This document shows, piece after piece, positions 57,212 to 64,000 of a stretch of DNA of 64,000 nucleotides (positions are counted from its first letter, which is position 1; each line of letters starts with the position of its first letter). The notes under the pieces are model-generated. The model saw only the letters and a program-made list of their open reading frames with translations. It did not search any database and was not told where the DNA came from. The position numbers and the translations under genes were made by a program. Origin of the DNA: Deltaproteobacteria bacterium (GTDB lineage: Bacteria > Myxococcota_A > UBA9160 > PR03); contig JAPSFT010000002.1 of NCBI GenBank assembly GCA_035063765.1, positions 1 through 64,000 of the forward strand. Reading direction: 5' to 3'.

Positions 57212-59437
57212 TCAGGGCGCGGGCGCTGGTGCGGGCGCCGGGCCGGGCTTCTCGCCCGGCTTCGGCTCGGCGCCGCCGCGGTCGTCGACGTCGATCTGGA
57301 GCGTCTTGCGTTGCGACTCGGCGCGCTCGAGGGCCTGCGCCCGGTCCCTCTCCATCTCGATCGCGAGCGCCTTGCGGGCCGCCTCGACCTGCTCGCGCTC
57401 GACGTCGAGGCGGGCGCGCTGGAGCTCGACCAGGCGCTCCTCGAGCAGGCGGTTGCGCGCCGTGAGGAGGACGTCGGTGAGCGGCGGGTCGGGCGCGCCG
57501 GGCGCGTGCTGGACCTCGATCCGCTGCGAGACCATGCGCCCATCGGTGGCGCGCGCGGTCGCCTCGATCACGTTCTTGCCGGTCTTCAGCGGGACCAGCG
57601 CGCTGAAGCTCCCGTCGGGGTTCGTGGAGCTCTGGGTCGCGGGAGCGCCGGTCGTGACGTTGCGGACCGTGACGCCTTCGAGGTTCGCGAAGTCCACCTG
57701 GTCGATCACCTGCACGATCGCCGCAGGGTCGCGCACGGGCGTGAACGAGCCGTCCGTGAGGTCGGCCAGGCGCACGATCGCGAGCGGGCCGGCGAGCGCG
57801 TCCTCGCCGATCCCGAAGGTGTAGACGCGTACGTGGGCCTTGCGCGCGCGCTCGGCGGCGCGCAGCACGGCGCGCGTGTTGGCCTGCTCCTGCTCGATTC
57901 CGTAGGGCAGGGTGGGCTGCCCGTCGGTCAGGAACAGGACCACCTTGTCGCTCTCCGGGTCGGGCTCCGAGAAGGCGCCGCGCAGGCCGAGCAGCTCGGT
58001 CGTGGCCTGGTCGACGCCCGCCGCCATGTGGGTCATCCCGAAGGGGCCGCGCTCGAGGATGCGGTCGAGACCGCGTCGGACCTCGCCGTACTCGCCCGTG
58101 AGCGCCACCTCCGTCACGGCCGGCGGCGGGAGGTCGCCGATCACCACGAGGCCCTCCGGCGGGAGCTCCCCTGCGAAGGTGACGATGCCGACCCGCGTGC
58201 TGCGCGGGTCGAGGCGATCGACGAGGCGGCGCGCGGCGGCCACCTCGGCGGCCAGGATCGAGTCCCCCGCGTCGCTGCTGCCGAGCCCGAGGAAGGCGCC
58301 CACGCCGCCGCCCCGATGCTCGCCCACCACCCCGTCGCCGTTCACGTCGGCGCCGCTCGGCGCGCGCGTCGAGTCGGAGACGTCGAGCACGAGGACGGCG
58401 TCGAGGCTGCGGTACTCGCCGAGCGGGGCGAGCGCGCGGCCGGCGACGAACGCCCCGTGCTCGTCGCCGAAGACGGCCCCGTCGCTCGGGTGGTCGATCT
58501 CGAGCCAGAGGTCACGCGTGCTCTTCACGCCCTGCTTGCCGAGCAGGGGACCCTGGCGTGCCGGGGCGGCAGGCGCCGGCGGGCCGCTGCGGGGCTTGCC
58601 CCGGGCCGCCGGGGCGCGGGCGGCTTCGGTCGCGAAGGCGCGGCCGCGGCCGCCGTCGAGCGGCCGGGCGGCCGCAGCGAGCACGGCCGTGATCGGGGAG
58701 GCCGAGAGGCGCAGCCGCTTGCCGCGCGCCGCGGCTCCCTGCAAGACGCCCACCACGCGGCCGTCCTCGGCCGACACGATCGGGGCGCCGCCCCAGCCGC
58801 GCAGGTCGGCGGTCCCGTCGAGCTCGACCTGGAGCTCGCGCTCGTCCTGTGCGCTCACGTGCCCGGCGAGCGCGACCTCGTCGCCCGCGGCCTTGGCCGG
58901 GATCCCGAGCACGAGGAGGCGCTCGCCCTTCCGCGCGGGCGCGCCGGCCCGCAGCGTCCGCACGCCGGAGAGCGGCACGTCGAGGACGAAGAGCGCGAGG
59001 TCGTCGCGGACGGTCCCGCCGGGCGCCGAGAAGGGGAGGCCCGGCGCCGCGAGGAAGCGGCTCGCCCGGCCCACGGCGTGCTGGCTGTGGCCGAGCTCGA
59101 AGTGGACCTCGCCGGCCACGCCGAGCGCCACCAGGTCGAAGCTGTGCGCGGCGCCCACGGCGGCGACGCCCGCCGGAAGCTCGAGGAAGAAGACCGTGCC
59201 GCCCGCGTGCTCGCTGCCGGCCGCGCGGTAGCGCGCGCGGGCCACGGCCGGGGTGGCCGTCTCGCCGGCCGGCGCGGCCTCCGCTTCTTCTGCCGGTGCG
59301 GAGGTTGCCTCCCGGGTGGGCGTGAAGGCGGGCGCGAGGGCCGGGGCGAGCAGGCCGATCAGGACGAGGCCGAGCCGGGCCACGAGGCGGCTCGTCGGGC
59401 GCGGCGCAGCGCTCTCGATGCTCGCGCTCCCGTTCAT
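57212..59437 (-). CDS. Secreted vWA protein with inactivated trypsin-like domain
   Basis: 741 residues from ATG at 59,437. A signal peptide or anchor (residues ~17-38) precedes a trypsin-like fold (~65-255). His is kept in AVGAAHSF (His98) and Asp in VRDDLALF (~146), but the nucleophile loop reads LRGWGGAPIV with Trp where GDSGGP has Ser. A von Willebrand A domain (~345-600) has the MIDAS motif LDVSDST, a Ca2+-loop-like DVNGDGVVGE and FLTDGQPTLPYG. A C-terminal coiled coil (~670-715) and Pro-rich tail follow. Probably a periplasmic or surface binding protein, not a protease. Confidence 0.8.
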   Translation of the reverse strand: MNGSASIESAAPRPTSRLVARLGLVLIGLLAPALAPAFTPTREATSAPAEEAEAAPAGETATPAVARARYRAAGSEHAGGTVFFLELPAGVAAVGAAHSFDLVALGVAGEVHFELGHSQHAVGRASRFLAAPGLPFSAPGGTVRDDLALFVLDVPLSGVRTLRAGAPARKGERLLVLGIPAKAAGDEVALAGHVSAQDERELQVELDGTADLRGWGGAPIVSAEDGRVVGVLQGAAARGKRLRLSASPITAVLAAAARPLDGGRGRAFATEAARAPAARGKPRSGPPAPAAPARQGPLLGKQGVKSTRDLWLEIDHPSDGAVFGDEHGAFVAGRALAPLGEYRSLDAVLVLDVSDSTRAPSGADVNGDGVVGEHRGGGVGAFLGLGSSDAGDSILAAEVAAARRLVDRLDPRSTRVGIVTFAGELPPEGLVVIGDLPPPAVTEVALTGEYGEVRRGLDRILERGPFGMTHMAAGVDQATTELLGLRGAFSEPDPESDKVVLFLTDGQPTLPYGIEQEQANTRAVLRAAERARKAHVRVYTFGIGEDALAGPLAIVRLADLTDGSFTPVRDPAAIVQVIDQVDFANLEGVTVRNVTTGAPATQSSTNPDGSFSALVPLKTGKNVIEATARATDGRMVSQRIEVQHAPGAPDPPLTDVLLTARNRLLEERLVELQRARLDVEREQVEAARKALAIEMERDRAQALERAESQRKTLQIDVDDRGGAEPKPGEKPGPAPAPAPAP

Positions 59438-59496
59438 TGCCGGCCGAGCGTACGAGAGCGGCCCCGGGCTGTCGAAGCCGGCATGCCGGCGGCCGA

Positions 59497-59525
59497 TTGA
59501 CCGGCGCCCGCGCGCTCCGTAGAGT
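59497..59525 (+). promoter_or_regulatory. Predicted promoter of the DEDDh exonuclease gene
   Basis: TTGACC (59,497-59,502), a 17-base spacer and TAGAGT (59,520-59,525), 43 bases before the TTG start, in the divergent gap with the vWA gene. Among the clearest promoter-like sequences in the window. Confidence 0.6.
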
Positions 59526-59568
59526 CGCCTCCGCCCCGCCATCGTCTCCCTCCTCGCCGGACGCCCGC

Positions 59569-60471
59569 TTGAGCCACGTGGTTTCCGCCCCGCGCGCGCC
59601 GCACGCGAGCCCGGGCTCGCTCGCCGAGCCGCTGCGCAGGAGCCTCGACCGGCACGGCGCCCCGGACGGGCCGCTGGCCTTGGACGAGCTCGCCCGCCGG
59701 CTCTTCGCGCTGACCGCGCGCCCGGCTCCGGGCCTCGCGCGGCGGCTCGTGGCCTCGGCGCTGGGCTTCGGCGCGACGGCGCTCCCGGAGCCCCTCGACC
59801 TGCAAGCGCTCCCGCGGCTCGCCGCCGGCGCCCTCGCGGAGGTGGAGCTCGCCGCGGCCGAGTGGATCGTGGTCGACCTCGAGACCACGGGGCTCGCGCC
59901 GGAGGCCTCGACGATCCTCGAGATCGGCGCCGTGCGCGTGGCGGGCCTGCGTCTCGTCGAGCGCTTCCAGACCCTGGTCGACCCGGGCGTTCCGATCCCG
60001 CCGCGGATCACGGCGCTCACCGGCATCGACCGCGCGCTCGTGGAGGGTGCGCCGCCGCTCGGGCCGGCCCTGCGCGCCTTCCGGGCCTGGGCCGGCGCCG
60101 CCCGGCCCTTCGTGGCGCACAATGCCGGCTTCGACGAGCGCTTCGTGCGCCACGCGCTGGCGCGCCACGGGCTCCCGGGCTGGGAGGGGCCGGTCGTCTG
60201 CACCCGCAAGCTCGCGCGCCGGCTCCTGCCGGCGCTGCGCCGCTACGACCTCGACCACCTCTGTGCACAGTTCGGTGTCACGAACACCGCGCGCCATCGC
60301 GCGCTCGGCGACGCCGAGGCCACGGCGCGCGCGCTCCTCGAGCTGCTCGCGATCGGCCGGGGCGAGCACGGCCTCGTGACGCTCGGCGACCTGCTGGCCC
60401 TGCAGGCCGCGCCGCCGGCGCGCCGGCGGCGCGCGCGCTCCGCCCGTGCGGCGGTGCCGGCCGCGCCGTGA
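59569..60471 (+). CDS. DEDDh 3'-5' exonuclease (DnaQ/PolC epsilon-like)
   Basis: 300 residues from TTG at 59,569; a GTG three codons on is possible. A ~95-residue N-terminal region of unknown fold precedes the exonuclease domain. ExoI is IVVDLETTGLAPEASTILEI (Asp103, Glu105), ExoII is FVAHNAGFDERFVRHAL, ExoIII is RHRALGDAEATARALLEL. All catalytic acids and the His are present. Such stand-alone proteins act in proofreading or repair. The C-terminus is Arg/Ala-rich. Confidence 0.87.
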   Translation: MSHVVSAPRAPHASPGSLAEPLRRSLDRHGAPDGPLALDELARRLFALTARPAPGLARRLVASALGFGATALPEPLDLQALPRLAAGALAEVELAAAEWIVVDLETTGLAPEASTILEIGAVRVAGLRLVERFQTLVDPGVPIPPRITALTGIDRALVEGAPPLGPALRAFRAWAGAARPFVAHNAGFDERFVRHALARHGLPGWEGPVVCTRKLARRLLPALRRYDLDHLCAQFGVTNTARHRALGDAEATARALLELLAIGRGEHGLVTLGDLLALQAAPPARRRRARSARAAVPAAP

Positions 60472-60496
60472 CGGCCCGCGGGCCCTGGGTTAGCCT
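60468..60496 (+). promoter_or_regulatory. Predicted promoter of the amidase-rph-rdgB genes
   Basis: GTGACG (60,468-60,473) overlaps the exonuclease stop codon; TAGCCT (60,491-60,496) follows after 17 bases, 25 bases before the amidase ATG. The -10 hexamer is the same as at pyrR, alaC and rpoZ. Confidence 0.45.
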
Positions 60497-60520
60497 CGCC
60501 CGCCGGTGAGGGGGCGATGG

Positions 60521-61468
60521 ATGCGTGTCCTGCGTAGCGCCCGGCCTCGTGCGCGCTCGGGCCAGCGGCTCGCCCTGGCGCTGCTGGCTGCCGCGACCAT
60601 GACCGCCGCGGGCTCGGGAGCCGCGGGTAGCGCTGCGGGCTCGGGAGCCGCGCGTAGCGCTGCGGGCTCGGGAGCAGCGCATAGCGCTGCGGGCTCGGGC
60701 GAGGCGCGCCCCGCCGCGAGCTCGGCCCTCGACCGCTTCGACACCGTCGTGCTCGACGCCGGGCACGGCGGGGACGACGAGGGCGCGCGCGGCGCGCACG
60801 ACGTCGTCGAGAAGGAGCTCGTGCTCGACGTCGCCCGCCGGCTGCGGGCGCGGCTCGGCGCGGCGGGCCTCCAGGTCCTGCTGACCCGCGAGCGCGACGT
60901 CTACGTGCCGCTCGAGGACCGCACCACGATCGCGAACGAGGCGCGCGGCGACCTCTTCGTCTCGATCCACGCCAACGCGGCCTCCGCCCGCGCGGCGCGT
61001 GGCATCGAGACCTTCTTCCTCTCGCTCGAGGCGAGCGACGACGCCGCCCGCCAGGTGGCCGCCCGCGAGAACGCGGCCTTCCGCGACCTCAGCGTGCCGG
61101 CCGTCCCGAGCGACGACCCGCTGGTCACGATCCTCGGCGACCTCGCGGCCTCCGAGCTGATGCAGGAGTCCGACGAGTTCGCGCGGCTCGCCCAGCACGA
61201 GGTCTCGGCGCTCCACGGCACCCCCTCGCGCGGGGTGAAGCAGGCGCCCTTCGTGGTCCTGATGGGCCTCGAGATGCCGGCGGCGCTCGTCGAGATCGGC
61301 TTCGTCACGAATCCGCAGGACGCCCGCGCCCTGGCCGCCGGTGAGGAGCGCGATCGCATCGCGGAGGCGCTCGCGCGCGCCGTGCTCGAGTTCGGCCGGC
61401 GCTACGACGCCCGCCGTGGGATCGAGACCGCGCCAGCCGCGCCGGACCGCTCCGCGGGAGGCACGTAG
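60521..61468 (+). CDS. N-acetylmuramoyl-L-alanine amidase (AmiC type)
   Basis: 315 residues from ATG at 60,521, with GAGGGGG upstream; a GTG at 60,506 would add five. A signal peptide ([14 protein letters not shown]) is followed by an Ala/Gly/Ser linker made of repeated AAGSGAA units, then an Amidase_3 domain. Zinc ligands are in [16 protein letters not shown] (His82), [12 protein letters not shown] and [11 protein letters not shown] (His150), and the catalytic Glu is in [14 protein letters not shown]. It cleaves peptide stems from murein during cell separation. rph follows with a one-base overlap. Confidence 0.92.
   Translation: MRVLRSARPRARSGQRLALALLAAATMTAAGSGAAGSAAGSGAARSAAGSGAAHSAAGSGEARPAASSALDRFDTVVLDAGHGGDDEGARGAHDVVEKELVLDVARRLRARLGAAGLQVLLTRERDVYVPLEDRTTIANEARGDLFVSIHANAASARAARGIETFFLSLEASDDAARQVAARENAAFRDLSVPAVPSDDPLVTILGDLAASELMQESDEFARLAQHEVSALHGTPSRGVKQAPFVVLMGLEMPAALVEIGFVTNPQDARALAAGEERDRIAEALARAVLEFGRRYDARRGIETAPAAPDRSAGGT
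60608..60700 (+). repeat. 27-bp tandem repeats inside the amidase gene
   Basis: Three units (60,608-60,634, 60,635-60,661, 60,662-60,688) plus a partial fourth, each GCGGGCTCGGGAGCCGCG followed by a TAGCGCT end with few changes. They are in frame and encode the repeated linker AAGSGAA(R/H)S. The number of units probably varies between strains. Confidence 0.9.
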
Positions 61469-62196
61469 TGCGCAGCGACGGCCGCGCACCGGACGCGCTG
61501 CGGCCGGTGCGCCTGCAGGTGGACTTCACCGAGAACCCGCTGGCCTCGGTGCTCTGCGAGATGGGCCGCACCCGGGTCCTCTGCACGATCAGCGAGGAGC
61601 TCACGGTCCCGCGCTTCCTCGCGGGCAGCGGCCGCGGCTGGGTGACGGCCGAGTACTCGCTGCTCCCCGGCTCGACCGACCGGCGCACCGAGCGGGAGGC
61701 GGCGCGCGGCCGGCCGTCGGGGCGCACGCTCGAGATCCAGCGCCTGATCGGCCGCAGCCTGCGCGCCGTCGTGGCCCTCGAGCGCCTCGGCGAACGCACG
61801 CTCTGGGCCGACTGCGATGTCCTCCAGGCCGACGGCGGCACGCGCAGCGCGTCGATCACCGGCGCCTACGCGGCGCTCGCCATCGCGCTCGCCCGGCTTC
61901 GCGCGCGCGGCGCCCTCGAGCGCGACCCGCTCCTCGATTCGGTGGCCGCCGTGTCGGTCGGGATCGTGGACGGGCGCGTGGTGCTCGACCTGCCCTACGA
62001 AGAGGACGCCCGCGCCGAGGTGGACATGAACGTCGTCGCGACCGGCCGCGGGCGCTTCGTCGAGGTGCAGGGGACCGCCGAGCAGGGAAGCTTCTCGCCC
62101 GAGCAGCTCGCCGAGCTCACGCGGCTCGCGCTGGCGGGCATCGCGGAGCTCGGCCGGGCGCAGGCCGAGGCGGTGGCCCGCGCGCGCATCGGCTAG
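61468..62196 (+). CDS. rph: Ribonuclease PH
   Basis: 242 residues, GTG start sharing a base with the amidase stop. A phosphorolytic 3' exonuclease that trims tRNA precursors. It begins [19 protein letters not shown], with [47 protein letters not shown] and the phosphate/metal region [20 protein letters not shown], all family blocks. The rph-rdgB order that follows is widely conserved. Confidence 0.96.
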   Translation: MRSDGRAPDALRPVRLQVDFTENPLASVLCEMGRTRVLCTISEELTVPRFLAGSGRGWVTAEYSLLPGSTDRRTEREAARGRPSGRTLEIQRLIGRSLRAVVALERLGERTLWADCDVLQADGGTRSASITGAYAALAIALARLRARGALERDPLLDSVAAVSVGIVDGRVVLDLPYEEDARAEVDMNVVATGRGRFVEVQGTAEQGSFSPEQLAELTRLALAGIAELGRAQAEAVARARIG

Positions 62197-62202
62197 CGCG
62201 CG

Positions 62203-62796
62203 GTGCCGCGCGTCGTGCTCGCGAGCGGCAATCCCGGCAAGCTGCGCGAGGTGCGCGCGCTGCTCGCCGCCCCGGCGCTCGAGATCGTGGGGCTCGATGC
62301 GATCGGCGCGCCCGCGCTGCCCGCGGAGGGTGACGACTACGAAGCCAACGCCGCGGCGAAGGCGCTTGCGGCCGCCCGCGCCTCGGGGCTCGTCGCGCTC
62401 GGCGACGACTCGGGGCTCGAGGTCGAGGCGCTCGGCGGCGCGCCGGGGCCGCGCTCGGCGCGCTTCGGCGGCCCCGGCCTCGACGACGCCGGCCGCATCC
62501 GCGCGCTCCTCGCCGCCCTGGCCGGGGTGCCGCCGGAGCGCCGCGGCGCCCGCTTCGTGTGCGTGGCGGCGCTCGCGGACCCGGACGGCGCGGTCGTCAC
62601 GGCGCGCGGCGAGTGCCCGGGCCGGATCGCGGCGGCCCCGCGCGGGACGGCCGGCTTCGGCTACGACCCGGTCTTCGAGGTGGAGCCCGGGGGGCCGACG
62701 ATGGCCGAGCTCCCGGCCGCCGAGAAGGAGCGGATCTCCCACCGGGGCCACGCCTTCCGCGCGCTCCGGGAGGCCCTGCGGGCCCGAGTGGGTTGA
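62203..62796 (+). CDS. rdgB: XTP/dITP diphosphatase (RdgB/HAM1)
   Basis: 197 residues, GTG start 6 bases after rph. It removes non-canonical purine nucleotides (XTP, ITP) from the pool. VVLASGNPGKLREVRALL, YEANAAAKALAAA, ALGDDSGLEVEALGGAPGPR and the C-terminal GTAGFGYDPVFEVEPGGPTM plus ERISHRGHAFRAL are all diagnostic. Confidence 0.96.
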   Translation: MPRVVLASGNPGKLREVRALLAAPALEIVGLDAIGAPALPAEGDDYEANAAAKALAAARASGLVALGDDSGLEVEALGGAPGPRSARFGGPGLDDAGRIRALLAALAGVPPERRGARFVCVAALADPDGAVVTARGECPGRIAAAPRGTAGFGYDPVFEVEPGGPTMAELPAAEKERISHRGHAFRALREALRARVG

Positions 62797-62828
62797 GCGC
62801 GGCGGGACTCCGTTACGTTTCCGCCCCG

Positions 62829-64000
62829 ATGGACCCCCGAGACCCGATCGACTGGATCGGCCTGCCGCTGCGGCCCTGGAAGCGCATCTGCCCGGTGCCC
62901 GCCGACCTCGAGAGCGTGACCGTGCGCGGCGCCGAGCTGCGGCCGCGCGAGCTCGGCCTCACCCGGGCCGCGATGGAGCGCGTCTGGGCGCGCGTCGAGG
63001 CGCTCTACCGCACGGGGCTCCACCCGGCGATCCAGGTCTGCATCCGCCACCGCGGCGCCGTCGTCCTCGACCGCGCGATCGGCTACGCGGCGGGCAATGC
63101 GCCGGGCGAGGGGCCCGAGACCCCGAAGACCCGCGTCGGGCTCGACACGCCCTTCCGGCTCTACTCCGCCTCGAAGGCCGTCACCGCGATGGTGATCCAC
63201 AAGCTCGACGACCTCGGCGTGCTGCACATCGACGACCGCGTCGCAGACTACCTGCCGGCCTTCGGGCGCGGCGCGCGGCGCCACATCACGATCGCCCACG
63301 TGCTCTGCCATCGCGCCGGGATCCCGGCGCTGCCGCCGGAGGCGATGGACCTCGACCTGCTCGAGCACCCGGACGAGATCGTCGAGCAGCTCGCCAAGGT
63401 GCCGCTGCGCCTGCGGCCCGGGCGGCGGCTCGCCTACCACGCCGTGACGGGCGGCTTCGTGCTCGGCGAGGTGGTGCGCGCCGCCACCGGCCAGGACATC
63501 CGCAGCGTGCTGCGCAAGGAGATCCGCGAGCCGCTCGGGCTGCGCTGGCTCGACTACGGCGTGGCGCCCGAGGACGTCGCCTCCGTGGCGCGCGACGCGC
63601 TCACGGGCCTGCCGCCGCTGCCGCCCGTGACCCAGGTGCTCGAGCGCGCGCTCGGCGCGAACGTCGAGCGCGTCCTCGCGATCGCCCACGACCCGCGCTT
63701 CCTGGCCGGGATCCTGCCCGCCGCGAACGTGGTCTCGAACGCGCGCGACCTCTCCGCCTTCTACGAGTGCCTGCGGGCCGAGGGCGAGCTCGGCGGGGTG
63801 CGCGTCTTCGAGCCGCGCACGGTGCGGCGCGCGACCAGCGAGCAGAGCTTCTGGGAGGTGGACTTCACGCTCGGCGCGCCGGTCCGCTACGGGCTCGGCT
63901 TCATGCTCGGCGGCGAGTGGCTCTCGCTCTTCGGGCCGGGCACGCCCCACGCCTTCGGCCACGTGGGCTTCACGAACGTCTTCGGCTGGGCCGACCCCGA
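62829..64000 (+). CDS. Serine hydrolase, beta-lactamase class C/EstB-like (3' truncated)
   Basis: 390 codons are present before the window ends. The catalytic Ser-x-x-Lys is LYSASKAVTAMVIHKLDDLG (Ser113, Lys116), followed by HITIAHVLCHRAGIPALPPE. The second motif Tyr is in LAYHAVTGGFVLGEVVR, and HVGFTN near the end replaces the KTG-like triad, as in esterases of this family. There is no signal peptide, so a cytosolic esterase is more likely than a beta-lactamase. The 32-base gap from rdgB has a TACGTT -10-like hexamer near 62,814. Confidence 0.85.
   Translation, partial: MDPRDPIDWIGLPLRPWKRICPVPADLESVTVRGAELRPRELGLTRAAMERVWARVEALYRTGLHPAIQVCIRHRGAVVLDRAIGYAAGNAPGEGPETPKTRVGLDTPFRLYSASKAVTAMVIHKLDDLGVLHIDDRVADYLPAFGRGARRHITIAHVLCHRAGIPALPPEAMDLDLLEHPDEIVEQLAKVPLRLRPGRRLAYHAVTGGFVLGEVVRAATGQDIRSVLRKEIREPLGLRWLDYGVAPEDVASVARDALTGLPPLPPVTQVLERALGANVERVLAIAHDPRFLAGILPAANVVSNARDLSAFYECLRAEGELGGVRVFEPRTVRRATSEQSFWEVDFTLGAPVRYGLGFMLGGEWLSLFGPGTPHAFGHVGFTNVFGWADP

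Overview
This is a very GC-rich bacterial chromosome segment (roughly three quarters G+C by eye) with densely packed, mostly plus-strand genes. Many starts are GTG or TTG, and neighbouring genes often overlap by 4 bases. LepB, a TlpA-type thioredoxin, an outer-membrane-type lipoprotein, a PilT/PilU ATPase and an amidase indicate a Gram-negative-type envelope. Gene content resembles high-GC 'deltaproteobacterial' lineages (Myxococcota or relatives). That placement is an inference from general resemblance, not from a search. I see no prophage, IS element, CRISPR array, tRNA or rRNA gene.

1-13,692 is the end of tuf followed by the S10, spc and alpha ribosomal protein clusters with secY, adk, map and rpoA. 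The order is canonical, but rplC (L3), rplX (L24), rpsN (S14) and infA are absent from their usual slots. 13,696-21,566 holds a TlpA-like protein, FtsB, ArgS, a SPOR protein, two nucleotide-sugar enzymes (RfbD-like and UDP-xylose-synthase-like), LepA and LepB.

21,632-31,509 is a complete-looking pyrimidine operon, pyrR-pyrB-pyrC-carA-carB, followed by recG. It is preceded by a consensus-like promoter and a short PyrR-binding stem-loop that ends in the pyrR ribosome-binding site, so control is probably translational. 31,544-38,719 holds accessory metabolism: an SDR, an HTH/Zn-ribbon regulator, a flavoprotein, a K+-independent H+-pyrophosphatase, an amino acid permease and a lactonase-like metallo-hydrolase. 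38,874-43,399 is an alaC-hom-thrC-ribE run, followed by a double GST-N protein and a GH38 glycosidase.

47,267-51,508 mixes RNA-binding and ribosome/RNAP-related small genes (khpA, a bS22/AURKAIP1-like 29-residue protein, a 33-residue Lys-rich histone-like peptide, rpoZ) with an acyl-CoA synthetase and a TPR protein. It also contains the most unusual non-coding DNA of the window: an A/T-rich strong promoter feeding a ~285-base leader made of consecutive hairpins, and a terminator whose right half is amplified into four 37-bp tandem repeats. On the minus strand follow a histidine-kinase-like protein lacking its phosphoacceptor His and a PilT/PilU ATPase. Then come small envelope proteins, a transglutaminase-like lipoprotein, a CrtC/DUF7064-like protein and a large secreted vWA protein with an inactivated protease domain. 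The window ends with a DEDDh exonuclease, an amidase, rph, rdgB and a truncated serine hydrolase.
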